Notes: generated by a model not told the origin, from the letters alone. Positions 45,390 to 56,095 are shown, numbered from the stretch's first letter. The stretch is 64,000 nt of DNA from Vibrio rarus (GCF_024347075.1 NZ_AP024901.1:620001-684000), one strand, 5' to 3'. Numbers and translations are program-made.

Positions 45390-47252
45390 TTAGTTTAGCG
45401 CGGTAAAATTTTGCACTGCCATTTCTGATACGTCAGGAGTTTGCAGTTTCTCACCGTTACTTTCTAATTTTTTGATGTAGTTAATCAAAGAATCCGTGTA
45501 AAGCAGGCCTGTGTCTTCACGGCGATCGGCATCTTCAAATGCTGGAACAAAGGAGTCATAACCATCTTTACCCGCGGCAATGTAATCATTAGTCACTACT
45601 ACATAGCTATCAGCAAGTTCAATGGCATGCCAATCGGCAAATGAACCATCCGTATTTTTACGACGTGCTTCTACGTTAGTCACTCGCTTACCTTTTTCAG
45701 CGTTCATATCAACATCAAAACGCAGGTTCGCTGCCGTAGGGAATGAGCCGCTTGAATTATTAACTATCACTGAATCAATGGCATCTTCCAAAGTATTAAT
45801 AATTTCTTGACCTGTCATATCTAGGTTAACCAAGAAGTTAGTGAACGGAAGAACATTAAATGCATGACCTACCGATACATCACCCTCTTCGATTGTGGCG
45901 CGTACACCACCGCTGTTTTGAATAGCAATATCAGAACGAATCGACATATCCACAAACGCCTCTGCTACCACATTGCCCATGATGCTGCCATGAGCATTCA
46001 TGAAGTCACGTTCAGCACTGCCTTCTACACATAATGCACCTGATGAATGGTTAGAGCCTGGCGTACGTTCATTACATAGCAGCCCCTCACTGTCACCGAT
46101 GATTTCTTCCATCTTCTCATCCACTAGCGCGGCAAACGTCGCTAACTTCTGTGCAGTCCCTTCATCTTCTATTACCGAACTTAATTCTTTTTTCTCAGCA
46201 ATGTATTGTTTGATCGTGTCAAGTTGCTCTTCGCTATGAATACCATCGCTGTCTTCTGCTGTGTTGACAAAAGTATCGCCAAGTAACAAGTGAGGCGTAC
46301 CCGCACATTGAGTGACATTGCCCTGTGCGTCAAAGCTGACATTGAGCTCACCAAGGACTAGACTATTGTCCCAAGCCTGCACTATACAAACGTCGTCACC
46401 ATCAGCATTGTATACCACTGTTGGGTATTCGCCCGATGCGCTGCCAAAACCTATGTCAGTATGTAGTGCATTATCCGCCAGTAGAGTATGGCTATCGCCA
46501 CCGACAATGACATCAACACCCGTTAGTTGCTTGGCCATAGCAACATCATTAGTGTAAGTGTAGTGAGTCAGAAGTACGATTTTGTCTACACCTTGTTCTT
46601 GTAACTCATCAATATAACGCTGTGATGTTTCCACTTCATCAAGGAAAGTGGTGTCTTCAGAAGGCGATGAAGAAGCCTGCGTTTTAGCGGCAATATCAAT
46701 ACCAATGACACCTACTTTTTCACCTGAAACGTCAAATACTTTATACGGTGCGTACAGACCGTAAATTGGGTTTGTAGAAGGCACTTCGATGTTGGCGGCA
46801 AGCACTTCCGTGCCGCAAGCATCTTCGCCGTTTTGCAAAGTATCAATGAAATGCGCAAGTTGCTCATTTCCATCATCAAATTCGTGATTACCTAGTGCGA
46901 ATGCATCAAAGCAGACTTGGTTCATCATCAAGGCATCAGGTAGCTCTTCGCGGAACAGGCTGTAATACATAGTGCCCGTTATAGCGTCTCCGGCATGCAA
47001 GCGTAGCGTATTGTCATTTTGCAATTCGTTAAATTTGCTCACTAGGCGTGGGAAACCACCTATTTCCACTTCGGTAGCAACGCCACCTAAGTTTAATTCA
47101 ACCTCAGTTGCATCCAGTTTCGAGTGATGATCGTTAATGTGCAATATACGAAGATTAAATGTTTCTCTATCTTGCGCATCATTACTGGTACTAGAAGAGT
47201 TACAGCCTACCAAGCCTGTAACCACTGCTATTGCTAATAGTTTCTTTTTCAT
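45390..47252 (-). CDS. 5'-nucleotidase family lipoprotein (UshA/NadN type)
   Basis: A 620-residue cell-envelope phosphohydrolase that removes 5'-phosphates from nucleotides (and perhaps splits NAD). The ATG at 47252, after GGAG, gives a lipoprotein signal, MKKKLLAIAVVTGLVGCNSS, with the lipid Cys at 17. The metallophosphoesterase domain (about 35-300) has ILHINDHHSKL, GDAITGT, LGNHEFDDGN, LLTHYTYTND and VGGDSHT. The 5'-nucleotidase C-terminal substrate domain (about 380-590) has IAIQNSGGVRATI and VVTNDYIAAGKDGYDSF. It is divergent from a secreted DNase gene: together they could turn extracellular DNA into nucleosides and phosphate. Confidence 0.92.
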   Translation of the reverse strand: MKKKLLAIAVVTGLVGCNSSSTSNDAQDRETFNLRILHINDHHSKLDATEVELNLGGVATEVEIGGFPRLVSKFNELQNDNTLRLHAGDAITGTMYYSLFREELPDALMMNQVCFDAFALGNHEFDDGNEQLAHFIDTLQNGEDACGTEVLAANIEVPSTNPIYGLYAPYKVFDVSGEKVGVIGIDIAAKTQASSSPSEDTTFLDEVETSQRYIDELQEQGVDKIVLLTHYTYTNDVAMAKQLTGVDVIVGGDSHTLLADNALHTDIGFGSASGEYPTVVYNADGDDVCIVQAWDNSLVLGELNVSFDAQGNVTQCAGTPHLLLGDTFVNTAEDSDGIHSEEQLDTIKQYIAEKKELSSVIEDEGTAQKLATFAALVDEKMEEIIGDSEGLLCNERTPGSNHSSGALCVEGSAERDFMNAHGSIMGNVVAEAFVDMSIRSDIAIQNSGGVRATIEEGDVSVGHAFNVLPFTNFLVNLDMTGQEIINTLEDAIDSVIVNNSSGSFPTAANLRFDVDMNAEKGKRVTNVEARRKNTDGSFADWHAIELADSYVVVTNDYIAAGKDGYDSFVPAFEDADRREDTGLLYTDSLINYIKKLESNGEKLQTPDVSEMAVQNFTALN

Positions 47253-47613
47253 TTTAATCTCCATACTTATAACTTCATTTTTATAATTAATAATATTCCC
47301 TTGAATATGCGTTGCATCGTAAAGGTAATTAATTACGAAATTATTACAGATATAATTAAATATAAAGACACATTCAAATGGACATTAAGATTATTTCGCG
47401 CGAGCAATGGATAGTAATCTGGAGTAGACCAGACACATGCAACGCAAGGGATAAGTGAATGATTTTCAATAACTTAATGGGTTTCTACTGAGAAAGATTT
47501 CACTTTTATTAATATTTAAATAAAAACTTATAAATAATTATAATTAAACAAAACTGCAATATTCGATACTTAGTATTCCGCACAAGAAAAATAACCCGAA
47601 GTAAGGATACATA
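47253..47613. other. divergent promoter region, nucleotidase / secreted DNase
   Basis: About 360 AT-rich bases between two outward-reading genes. It should contain both promoters. I looked for a Pho box (paired CTGTCAT) and did not find a convincing one. Confidence 0.5.
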
Positions 47614-50382
47614 GTGAATAAAATAAAAATGGCTTGGTCTCTACCCTGCTTTTTACTAGCAAGCAGTGCCAATGCTAATATTATCATCTCAGAAGTTATC
47701 GAAGGCTCTAGCCACAATAAGGCCATCGAAATTGCCAATGTAGGAGAGAGTGCTGTCAATTTAGATGGTTATGTCTTGCAAAAAGAAACCAATTTCAATG
47801 GCAATTGGACGGCCGATTACCCACTAGATGGCATCACCCTTGAACCGTTTGAAACCTTTGTGGTTGGGCATGTTGATGTTGCTGACGATCTTGCCTTAAG
47901 AGTAGATGCATTTAACAGCACTATTGCTAATTTTAACGGTAATGATCCTCTTCGTCTTATTCTCAATGGTGAAGTTATTGACCTATTTGGCCCTAGCGGA
48001 ATGGGCGGAACGGGTGATTTTAATAAAGACATCACTTTTGTTCGCTGTGACTATCAAGCAAATGGGACTTGGAATGAGGCTCAGTGGTTTACTCTGCTTA
48101 AAGATGATTGGACTGATTTAGGCAACATTGAGCCATCATGCGAAGGCGCTGTAGTCCCTGAACCTCCGGTTGCACAAGAAGCAACCATCATGCAGTTGCA
48201 AGGCGAAGGCATCTATTCTCCTTACACAGATCCAGATAATTATAAATATGAGTCAGATGAAACGTTTAAAGTCACGGGTATCGTTACTCACGTACAAACC
48301 TCAAATTTAGGTAATGACTTGCTGACTGGCTTCTTTATGCAAGATCCAGCAGCAGACACTAGCTCAAATGCTTCAAACGGCATTTTTGTTAACGCTAATG
48401 TTAGCAATATCCAGGTTGGTAACGAAGTTGCGGTTATCGCAAAAGTGCAAGAGCACTACTCTTGGACTCAGCTAGGTTCTACCTCAACACCTGCATTTGT
48501 TGAAGTGCTTGGCGAAGGTGAAAACATCGAGCCAACAACCATTACCGCTCTTGACAGTGATGAAAACTTCGAACAAACGCTAGAGCGTTACGAAGGCATG
48601 CTGGTTCGCGTCAACAATGCAACGGATATGCATGTTACTCGTACTTTTGGTTTTGATTACAGCGCATACCGTAACAACATGGTACTTGCGCATCAAGCCG
48701 TCAACTACCATCCAAACCAGGTTAACACCCCACTCACCGCTGGCGCTGGCGCGCAAGATGCAAGCAATGCTGAGCGTCGTCTATTTGTAGAGTCATCCAT
48801 TGAGGCCGCTGACGGCGTTGTACCTTGGTATCCTAACTTTGCACAAGACAACGGTACAGGCACCAGTGATGACTATATCCGTGTTGGTGCTCAGCTTAGT
48901 GAAGAAGGCTTAACTGGCGTACTGGGCTACTCATATTCTGAATACCGCTTATATGTACACAACACGGCTGACAACGGCACTTTTGTTGACAACGAACGCT
49001 CTCTAGCGCCTAACCTAGAAGAAGGAGAGTTAGTTGTTTCTAGCTTCAACGTTCTCAACTTCTTCAACTCTCCATTTGGTGGTCGCGATAACCCAACCAA
49101 CAGCAACCGTGGCGCAGAAAGCCTTGCTGAATTTAATGTGCAATTAGAGAAAATCGTTTCTGCATTGGTGGCTATCGACGCTGACATCTACGGTCTAATT
49201 GAAATAGAAAACAACGGTTTTGACGAAGACTCTGCTATTCATGTACTGGTTGAAGCACTAAATAGCCGCCTAGACGAAGCTGATCAATACCAGATTGCAA
49301 TGCCTAACGATCTTCAAGGCGAAGGCTTTGTGGGTACTGATGCCATCACGAACAAAATCATTTATCGCCCTAGCACTGCTACGCTAAATGACACTTACGT
49401 GATTGAGCTGCCACAGCAGCACGTAACAGAAAATGGTAGCACTAAGAGTGCTTATCAGCGTGATGCATTCACGGCTTCTTTTGCTGTTGAAAATGCTGAC
49501 AAAGATCTGGTGATTTCGACCAACCACTTCAAATCAAAAGGTTCGACGTGTTGGGAAGATGAAGCCACGACTGATCAAGAAAACGACGTGAACATTCAAG
49601 GCAGCTGTGAGCACTTCCGCGTCTCCGCCGCTTACCAACTGGCGCAAGAACTCAATAAGATTGACGGCTACAAAGTGGTTATGGGCGACCTTAACAGCTA
49701 CGGCCAAGAAGATCCTATCTTAGTATTGACCAACCGTGACAATGCACCTGCAGACTATGAAATCTATGCAGCGCGTAATACTTACATTGGTGGTGACGCA
49801 GGCAATGGAACACCGCTTCATGGGGATAACGGGGCGTTAATTGAAGGTTCGTTTGGTTATCATGATGCTATCGAAGCGATGAATCCCAACACTTACAGCT
49901 ACTCTTATAATGATACTTTAGGCACACTGGATTACATTTTAGTAGACGCTGAGCTAAAAGAGCATGTGGTTGACGCGCAAGTATGGCCTATTAATGCTGT
50001 AGAGTCCTCTCTCTTTGAGTACTCAAGCGAATACAGTGGTGACCTACAAAAATACAACGATTCTTACCGTTCTTCTGACCACGACCCAGCCATTATTGTG
50101 TTTGCATTTACACAAGATGACGCTGACATTGATGGGGATGATTCAGAAGAGGATGGCGGTGACAATACCCCTGACAATACCCCTGATAATGGTCCCGGGG
50201 ACGGTTCGGATAATGACTCTGGGGACGAGTCGGATAGTGGTGACAATGACAACGGTGATAATGAATCACAAGACGGTGGCAATGACGCACAAGGCTCAAG
50301 CGGTGGTAGCACAGACGGGTTGATGCTGATATTGCTGGCGGGCGCAGTAGTATTACGCCGTCGCGCTAAGCTAAATAAATAA
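47614..50382 (+). CDS. ExeM/Xds-type extracellular DNase with GlyGly-CTERM tail
   Basis: A 922-residue secreted nuclease, family ExeM/NucH; V. cholerae Xds is a known relative. It starts with GTG at 47614 behind AAGGA. After a signal peptide (about 1-22) comes a lamin-tail-like domain (about 23-145; IIISEVIEGSSHNKAIEIAN). An OB-fold-like region follows (about 190-345), then an endonuclease/exonuclease/phosphatase domain (about 470-835; SSFNVLNFFNSP, LIEIENNGF, STNHFKSKG, VMGDLNSYG, YRSSDHDPAII). An acidic D/G/S/N-rich linker (about 840-890) precedes GSSGGSTDGLMLILLAGAVV and RRRAK. That tail is a GlyGly-CTERM sorting signal, cut by rhombosortase after type II secretion. Confidence 0.92.
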   Translation: MNKIKMAWSLPCFLLASSANANIIISEVIEGSSHNKAIEIANVGESAVNLDGYVLQKETNFNGNWTADYPLDGITLEPFETFVVGHVDVADDLALRVDAFNSTIANFNGNDPLRLILNGEVIDLFGPSGMGGTGDFNKDITFVRCDYQANGTWNEAQWFTLLKDDWTDLGNIEPSCEGAVVPEPPVAQEATIMQLQGEGIYSPYTDPDNYKYESDETFKVTGIVTHVQTSNLGNDLLTGFFMQDPAADTSSNASNGIFVNANVSNIQVGNEVAVIAKVQEHYSWTQLGSTSTPAFVEVLGEGENIEPTTITALDSDENFEQTLERYEGMLVRVNNATDMHVTRTFGFDYSAYRNNMVLAHQAVNYHPNQVNTPLTAGAGAQDASNAERRLFVESSIEAADGVVPWYPNFAQDNGTGTSDDYIRVGAQLSEEGLTGVLGYSYSEYRLYVHNTADNGTFVDNERSLAPNLEEGELVVSSFNVLNFFNSPFGGRDNPTNSNRGAESLAEFNVQLEKIVSALVAIDADIYGLIEIENNGFDEDSAIHVLVEALNSRLDEADQYQIAMPNDLQGEGFVGTDAITNKIIYRPSTATLNDTYVIELPQQHVTENGSTKSAYQRDAFTASFAVENADKDLVISTNHFKSKGSTCWEDEATTDQENDVNIQGSCEHFRVSAAYQLAQELNKIDGYKVVMGDLNSYGQEDPILVLTNRDNAPADYEIYAARNTYIGGDAGNGTPLHGDNGALIEGSFGYHDAIEAMNPNTYSYSYNDTLGTLDYILVDAELKEHVVDAQVWPINAVESSLFEYSSEYSGDLQKYNDSYRSSDHDPAIIVFAFTQDDADIDGDDSEEDGGDNTPDNTPDNGPGDGSDNDSGDESDSGDNDNGDNESQDGGNDAQGSSGGSTDGLMLILLAGAVVLRRRAKLNK

Positions 50383-50403
50383 CACTAGCTACAGGTACTT
50401 AAA

Positions 50404-50438
50404 ACAAAAGAGAGCGTGATGCTCTCTTTTGTATTTTT
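50404..50438 (+). terminator. terminator after the secreted DNase gene
   Basis: ACAAAAGAGAGC (50404-50415) pairs with GCTCTCTTTTGT (50421-50432) around GTGAT, then ATTTTT. A 12-bp stem. Confidence 0.9.
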
Positions 50439-50494
50439 AACTACGCATATTTTGCTTCATTTGGCGAAATCTAAGGGTTCAAAAATCCGGAGGA

Positions 50495-50968
50495 TTAGCC
50501 TCTACTTAGTTTAAACACATGTCGCATCGCCAAACAAATACCGGAAAGCACCGTAATTTTAAAGCACACTTCTGATAATTTGTGAATAGAAGCAAACTGC
50601 GCCGTTTGTGTAACAAGCGGACCCTGATTTTGCATATGAATAATGTGTGGCACAAAATAAAAGGCAAATAGCAAACCTGTGCACACCATTAAGACCATGC
50701 AAATTAAAGCGATGAGATCCAGTTTACGCTTAAAGGTATAAGCGAATTCAAACATCACAGAGAGCAGACACATTATCACTAATGGATAACATAGGCGCCT
50801 AAACACCTCAGTCATCAACAGACCTTCTTGAAATCGACTCAAAAGAGCACCGCCAAGAAAAGCATCCGAATTAAAAATAACTGGGGCTACCACCGCTCCA
50901 GAAAACAAAGCAAACCCCATAATAATCGTCAGCAAAGTGACATAAGCGACCGATACTGTTTTAAACAT
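50495..50968 (-). CDS. DUF4149-like four-helix membrane protein
   Basis: A 157-residue integral membrane protein with four hydrophobic segments at about 8-32, 60-78, 85-107 and 132-150. The pattern GFALFSGAVVAPVIF near the start resembles DUF4149 (TMEM205-like) proteins, and an HIIHMQNQGP loop lies between helices 3 and 4. The function is unknown. It lies 29 bases after the PHP phosphatase gene on the same strand and is probably its operon partner. Confidence 0.7.
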   Translation of the reverse strand: MFKTVSVAYVTLLTIIMGFALFSGAVVAPVIFNSDAFLGGALLSRFQEGLLMTEVFRRLCYPLVIMCLLSVMFEFAYTFKRKLDLIALICMVLMVCTGLLFAFYFVPHIIHMQNQGPLVTQTAQFASIHKLSEVCFKITVLSGICLAMRHVFKLSRG

Positions 50969-50997
50969 CCTGTTTAACCTTTCTCATGTGCAAACAC

Positions 50998-51744
50998 CTA
51001 CAGTTCAAATTCATGGGCAATATCAATGCCTTTCGTTGCCAAGTAGGCAAATACCGACTCAACCGTATTGTTTATAATACGCTCTGCAGGGTATTCCACC
51101 TCAGTGATCAACGCTTTCGCTTTATCAAAACGTCCAAGATCCCAAGCATTATGCGCATCAGAGCCAACACTGAGTGGCGCATCATATTTTTTAGCCAATT
51201 GCGCAATTTTCAGACAGTTAGCAAAACAGCCTTTTCTAGAATATAAGAATGAACTGTTGTTAATCTCAAGCGCTACATTCTGCTGCGCAGCCAATTTTAC
51301 AATCTGCTCTATATGGATGGGAAAGCGAGTATTACCGGGGTGAGTCACAACATGGATCTTACCGCTTTTGATTACGTTACTCATCGCTTCTGTATTGGCA
51401 TCAATATCTTGTGGCGCAAATACGGGTGGATGAAATCCAGTTAAAATAATGTCTAAACTGGCCCGAGTCGCTTCATCAATATCAATATTCCCTGCTAGAT
51501 CTTTAATATTGCTCTCTATACCGCGCAATATGCCCACACCATCGGCAACACGAGGAAAGGTTAAACTATTTACAAAATGCCAGCGGTGTGGCGCGTCTTC
51601 CATCTCAGGACCGTGATCGGTATTAGCAAACAAACGAATCCCTCGTTTTGGCGCTTCACGAACATAATCATGCAAAGTGCTATAGGCATGATCACTGGCT
51701 AAAGTATGGGTATGCAGATCCACTTCTAATTGATAATTCATCAT
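50998..51744 (-). CDS. ycdX: PHP-domain phosphatase (YcdX family)
   Basis: A 248-residue zinc-dependent hydrolase of the PHP superfamily, the same size as E. coli YcdX (245). Metal-binding motifs are in order: DLHTHTLASDHAYST (about 9-23), FANTDHGPEMEDAPHRWHF (about 39-57), GIESNIKD with Glu (about 74), THPGN (about 134) and VGSDAHNAWDLG (about 193-204). YcdX is a trinuclear-zinc phosphatase linked to swarming; the natural substrate is unclear. Start codons ATG at 51744 and 51741 are adjacent. A DUF4149-like gene follows. Confidence 0.93.
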   Translation of the reverse strand: MMNYQLEVDLHTHTLASDHAYSTLHDYVREAPKRGIRLFANTDHGPEMEDAPHRWHFVNSLTFPRVADGVGILRGIESNIKDLAGNIDIDEATRASLDIILTGFHPPVFAPQDIDANTEAMSNVIKSGKIHVVTHPGNTRFPIHIEQIVKLAAQQNVALEINNSSFLYSRKGCFANCLKIAQLAKKYDAPLSVGSDAHNAWDLGRFDKAKALITEVEYPAERIINNTVESVFAYLATKGIDIAHEFEL

Positions 51745-51844
51745 AAAAACCTTGGGTTAGCCCACTGTTGGGTCGGTCGCTATTACTGGCACTACCATAA
51801 CCCAGTTTATGATAATTTTCATGGTGGCTCTTTAACACACTCAA

Positions 51845-53668
51845 TTACAACGCATCACCACCACTGGATTTCCAAGCTTTGCTAAAGCCGTGAGCACTGA
51901 TCTCAGTTTTCATGCCCCAATAATTCATGTGGATGCTCTTTTTCTGATTAAAGGCTTTTAATACGTACTTAACACCTGCTGGTGTGGATGGCGTGACGTA
52001 AGCATAATGATGAATGCCATCTAAAGAATCTTTAGCACACCAAGTATTCACTTTTATGTTCTGTCCATTAATATTGATGGCGTGTGGTAACTCATCAGCC
52101 GTTTTACAGATATCTCTATCTAAACTTTCAAATCCTAAATAAAGGTGTTGCTGATTGTTTTTACTAAGTGTAATAAGAGCATAATTCACAGTGACATTAT
52201 GGATATTCATGTCATTAACAGAAAATGCATATTGATCTTTAAAAGTGCCAAATCCATACATTCTTTCACCAAGTTTATTTCGGTGAGGGATGGCTTTACT
52301 ATTAAGGTTTTGCAGTAATAGTGAATCATGACTGAACAATGCCGTATATTTTAATTTTTTACTTTTCTTATTCAAAACAAACACTAAACCGTGACTCTTA
52401 TCATCGATAATGGTTCTAGATATTGTATCTCCATCATTATTTGGGAAGAATGTCTTACCTGTAAATACGGATTTATCATCAACAATACGAAAAGAACCGG
52501 TTAACACTTTGTGTCCCTTATCATCCCAACCATTGCAGACACCACTTTCCAATCCATTAGCATAGGTGATAGCAGACTTCTTAATGCCGTTTGGCCACCA
52601 CATATTCTCAACGCCAGTTTGTTTACTATCAACCTGAGTAAACTCAGCACTTTTATGACCGTTAGGGTGGTAACAAACGTAGCTTTCTTTATAATGTTTG
52701 AAATCTTCAGTCAATGAGGCATTTATACGGCATTGTAACTTACCATTTTCAAAAAATATTTTGGTTTCACCTTTAAGTTTAGCGATATTTACCATCTTTT
52801 GATCGGCAATATATTTAATTTTAATAGTGTGATTCGGATTATCGAAATACGTAGTATGTGTCCAGTCAGTCTCGTCCTCTGCTAATAATATGTGGAAAAC
52901 CTGGCGTTTACTTTTCAAATTACCGCTAGGATAAAATTCATAATAATAACCACTAAATCCTTCCAGACTATTTACACCTTCTTTAATTAAGTTTCCATTC
53001 TCATCCCATTGTTGCTCAATAGAGTGACTCATGATTGAAACTGAGATTAAATTATGTTGTTCTACATAGGCGTTTGCTTTAGCTTCATCATTGATAATGT
53101 ATTGAGATTTTTGACCATCTTCATACCAATGGGTTTCTTGTGTAATCGTCCCATCTATTAGTACTTCAACTTCTGATGCTTGCGTTCCTGAGTCATACCA
53201 AGTGTTCTGTTTGCCGACAAATCCTTTAACTGAACATACCCCTTGTGAGGTTATATTGCCTCGCTCATCATAAGTGGTGCAGTCCCCTGACTTTTTACCA
53301 TCCACAACCTGATATACCGCTTTTGTTGAGCCGTCGGGATAAAGCAAAGTATTCGTGCCACTGTTAAGGCCATCGACAAACTCAGAACGCTGAATCACTT
53401 TACCTAGCTGATAACGGTTTTTTACCCCAGTAAATCCTTCAGGTACCGGACGCTTACACGTCCCCTCATAAATCTCTGTATTACGCGGATTATCCGTGGT
53501 GGAGACTTTGCATTTACCATCAATATGATTATTGACATAGGTATAGCTAGACTGGAACGCCCCATTATCAAACTGAGTTTCAAGCACACCACTTTTAGGA
53601 AACATCGAGGCACAAGCCCCAAGAGTTAGGGGCGCTAAGGCAATAAGCAGGCGGGTATGATTGTTCAT
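51845..53668 (-). CDS. repeat-rich lipoprotein (YwqK/MORN-like repeats)
   Basis: A 607-residue lipoprotein from the ATG at 53668. The signal MNNHTRLLIALAPLTLGACAS places the lipid Cys at about residue 19. The mature part is made of repeats of the form W-Y/F-x-x-G-x-x-x-S-E/x, such as NTWYDSGTQASEVEVL, THWYEDGQKSQY, YYEFYPSGNLKSKRQ, ENMWWPNGIKKSAITYANG and YPDGSTKAVYQVVDG, the pattern of YwqK/MORN-type toxin-antitoxin-like repeat proteins. The C-terminal 200 residues lack it. Such proteins occur on cell surfaces and in polymorphic toxin loci, but no toxin partner is seen here. Confidence 0.75.
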   Translation of the reverse strand: MNNHTRLLIALAPLTLGACASMFPKSGVLETQFDNGAFQSSYTYVNNHIDGKCKVSTTDNPRNTEIYEGTCKRPVPEGFTGVKNRYQLGKVIQRSEFVDGLNSGTNTLLYPDGSTKAVYQVVDGKKSGDCTTYDERGNITSQGVCSVKGFVGKQNTWYDSGTQASEVEVLIDGTITQETHWYEDGQKSQYIINDEAKANAYVEQHNLISVSIMSHSIEQQWDENGNLIKEGVNSLEGFSGYYYEFYPSGNLKSKRQVFHILLAEDETDWTHTTYFDNPNHTIKIKYIADQKMVNIAKLKGETKIFFENGKLQCRINASLTEDFKHYKESYVCYHPNGHKSAEFTQVDSKQTGVENMWWPNGIKKSAITYANGLESGVCNGWDDKGHKVLTGSFRIVDDKSVFTGKTFFPNNDGDTISRTIIDDKSHGLVFVLNKKSKKLKYTALFSHDSLLLQNLNSKAIPHRNKLGERMYGFGTFKDQYAFSVNDMNIHNVTVNYALITLSKNNQQHLYLGFESLDRDICKTADELPHAININGQNIKVNTWCAKDSLDGIHHYAYVTPSTPAGVKYVLKAFNQKKSIHMNYWGMKTEISAHGFSKAWKSSGGDAL

Positions 53669-54138
53669 AGTGGTAAAATCCCAATGGCAAATACAGTTAT
53701 AGAATTTGGCCAACGATAGCACTACGACACAACGCTGTATGTTCAGTAAAATGTCATCAAATGGGTGCTATGGCGATTGACGTAAATCCGCAAAACCCGG
53801 TAATTAATGGGTTCATATTGGTAATATGAAGCCTATTTTAATCCATTGAGCACAGACTGTTATTTTGATATCTAAGGTGCCGAAATTGATAATTGTGCGT
53901 TCTTTCGTTACTCTTCCCTCCTTAATACCAATTACTCATTTAAGTACTGCCAAATCATAGGCATATAGACACATAAATTTAATCTATTTGTTTTGTTACA
54001 AGTCGATTTTCTTACAATCACCTATAATCTTCCAATGCCCATGACATCCTAGATGCAGAAAATGGCTGAAAGGGATAAATGAGTATTTGGCCTGTTACCG
54101 TTAACCACTAGATCCCATCGTTTGGAGAGAACATAACG
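53669..54138. other. intergenic region upstream of potA
   Basis: About 470 bases without a gene. It holds a perfect palindrome TTCATATT-GGT-AATATGAA (53812-53830) that may be an operator, and an AATACCAATTACTCATTTAAG string (about 53926-53946) resembling a MITE end. The pot promoter should lie in the right part. Confidence 0.5.
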
Positions 54139-55254
54139 TTGAACGCACAACAACCCACTAAACCGCCCGTTATTCGTTTAACTGGAGTAAGCAAAAGTTT
54201 TGATGGCAAAGAGATTATTAGCAACCTCAATTTAGACGTCAATCATGGTGAATTTCTTACCATTCTTGGGCCTTCAGGATGTGGCAAAACCACAGTGCTG
54301 CGTATGATTGCAGGGTTTGAAAACGTGGATAGTGGCAATATTGTTCTTGATAACCAAGATGTTACCAACATTCCTGCCGAGCATAGACACGTCAACACTG
54401 TCTTTCAAAGTTATGCTTTATTCCCTCATATGAGTGTATTTGAAAATGTGGCTTTCGGCTTGCGCATGCAAAAAGTACCTGAGGCGGATATTGAACCTAG
54501 GGTGATGGAAGCACTGCAAATGGTGCGCTTAGGCTCGATGAGTCAGCGCAAACCTAGTCAGCTTTCCGGTGGTCAGCAACAGCGTGTCGCTATTGCTCGC
54601 GCTGTAGTGAACAAACCTAAAGTGTTATTACTGGACGAATCTTTATCTGCTTTAGATTACAAGCTAAGAAAGCAAATGCAGATAGAGCTCAAGCAACTGC
54701 AACGTCAATTGGGCATTACCTTTATTTTTGTTACTCACGATCAAGAAGAAGCCCTCTCTATGTCAGACCGCATTATCGTGATGCGAGATGGGGTTATAGA
54801 ACAAGACGGCACGCCTCGTGAAATTTACGAAGAGCCTAAAAACTTATTCGTCGCACGTTTTATAGGTGAAATTAATGTGTTTGAAGCGTTGGCAAAACAA
54901 CGCATTGATGACAAGCGCATCAACGTAACTATTGAAGGCATTGATTCTGTTATCTATTTTGATCAGGCCATTCGCTGCGGAGAAAAACTGCAAGTACTGC
55001 TGCGACCAGAAGATCTGAGACTAAAAGAGATTAAGGAGTCGGAGCAAAAAGGCATTGTAGGGCATGTTATTGAGCGCACCTATAAAGGCATGACCTTAGA
55101 TTCCGTCATTGAACTTGAATCTGGGTTAAAAGTAATGATCAGTGAGTTTTTTAACGAAGACGACCCAGACGTTGACCACTCCTTAGGGCAAAAAGTGGCC
55201 ATTACTTGGGTGGAAAGTTGGGAGGTCGTATTGCGTGATGAACAAGAGATTTAA
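54139..55254 (+). CDS. potA: spermidine/putrescine ABC transporter ATPase PotA
   Basis: PotA powers polyamine uptake. The TTG at 54139, with GGAGAG nine bases upstream, gives 371 residues (E. coli 378). Walker A is [10 protein letters not shown] (about 44-53), the Q-loop is [11 protein letters not shown], the signature [14 protein letters not shown] (about 142-155), Walker [14 protein letters not shown] and the H-loop FVTHDQEEA. The C-terminal ~130 residues form the TOBE/OB regulatory domain ([11 protein letters not shown]). It overlaps potB by 20 bases, in the usual potABCD order. Confidence 0.96.
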   Translation: MNAQQPTKPPVIRLTGVSKSFDGKEIISNLNLDVNHGEFLTILGPSGCGKTTVLRMIAGFENVDSGNIVLDNQDVTNIPAEHRHVNTVFQSYALFPHMSVFENVAFGLRMQKVPEADIEPRVMEALQMVRLGSMSQRKPSQLSGGQQQRVAIARAVVNKPKVLLLDESLSALDYKLRKQMQIELKQLQRQLGITFIFVTHDQEEALSMSDRIIVMRDGVIEQDGTPREIYEEPKNLFVARFIGEINVFEALAKQRIDDKRINVTIEGIDSVIYFDQAIRCGEKLQVLLRPEDLRLKEIKESEQKGIVGHVIERTYKGMTLDSVIELESGLKVMISEFFNEDDPDVDHSLGQKVAITWVESWEVVLRDEQEI

Positions 55255-56095
55255 TCTGCAAAACGTCATCATTGCCGTCATTGTTTGTTGGTTAACACTG
55301 TTTGTTTTAGTGCCTAACCTAATGATCATTGCCACCAGCTTTTTAACTCGTGATGATGCGAATCTTATCGAACTGACTTTCACTTTCGATAACTATGCTC
55401 GGCTGATTGATCCTTTGTATGCCAAAGTGCTGTGGCATTCATTTTATATGGCCAGCATCGCGACCATGCTTTGCCTCATTATCGGCTACCCTTTTGCCTA
55501 TATTGTTAGCAAAATGCCCACAAAGTGGCGACCATTAATGCTGTTTTTGGTGATTGTACCTTTTTGGACTAACTCCTTAATTAGAACCTATGGTTTAAAA
55601 ATTGTCCTTGGCACTCAAGGCATCTTTAATAAGTCGTTAATGGCCTTAGATATTATCGACAAACCAATGCGAATTATGTACACCGAAACAGCGGTGATGA
55701 TTGGCTTGGTCTATATTTTGCTGCCATTTATGATTCTCCCCCTTTATTCCGCTATCGAAAAGTTAGATAGAACCTATATTGAGGCGGCCAAAGATTTAGG
55801 GGCAAATAAACTGCGCATCTTTACTAAAGTCATACTGCCACTGACCATGCCTGGCATCATTGGCGGATGCTTGTTGGTGTTATTACCAGCCCTAGGGATG
55901 TTTTATGTGGCCGACCTTTTGGGCGGGGCTAAAAATCTGCTCATTGGTAATGTCATCAAAAGCCAAGTGCTCAACTCCCGCGACTGGCCTTTTGGTGCAG
56001 CCACTAGCATAGCGTTAACTTTAGTGATGGCGATTATGCTCTACGCCTACTATCGAGCAGGTAAGCTATTAAATAGAAAAGGGGAGCTGGACTAA
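55235..56095 (+). CDS. potB: spermidine/putrescine permease PotB
   Basis: PotB is one of two inner-membrane subunits of the polyamine importer. It has 286 residues from GTG at 55235, or 285 from ATG at 55238; a GGAGG lies 9-12 bases upstream. It has six predicted helices and the EAA loop [20 protein letters not shown] (about 185-204), which contacts PotA. Matches to E. coli PotB are high at [34 protein letters not shown] and [15 protein letters not shown]. It overlaps potA by 20 bases and potC by one. Confidence 0.95.
   Translation: MMNKRFNLQNVIIAVIVCWLTLFVLVPNLMIIATSFLTRDDANLIELTFTFDNYARLIDPLYAKVLWHSFYMASIATMLCLIIGYPFAYIVSKMPTKWRPLMLFLVIVPFWTNSLIRTYGLKIVLGTQGIFNKSLMALDIIDKPMRIMYTETAVMIGLVYILLPFMILPLYSAIEKLDRTYIEAAKDLGANKLRIFTKVILPLTMPGIIGGCLLVLLPALGMFYVADLLGGAKNLLIGNVIKSQVLNSRDWPFGAATSIALTLVMAIMLYAYYRAGKLLNRKGELD

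Noticed and set aside
45081..45398. 105-codon plus-strand open frame across the attC-like site and terminator
   Set aside because: It reads through a strong minus-strand terminator and an attC-like site, has no ribosome binding site and no protein-like pattern.
50015..50323. open frames in both strands over the DNase linker
   Set aside because: They arise from the low-complexity GAC/GGT-rich linker of the secreted DNase; their Thr-, Ser- and His-rich translations are artefacts of this repeat-like coding.
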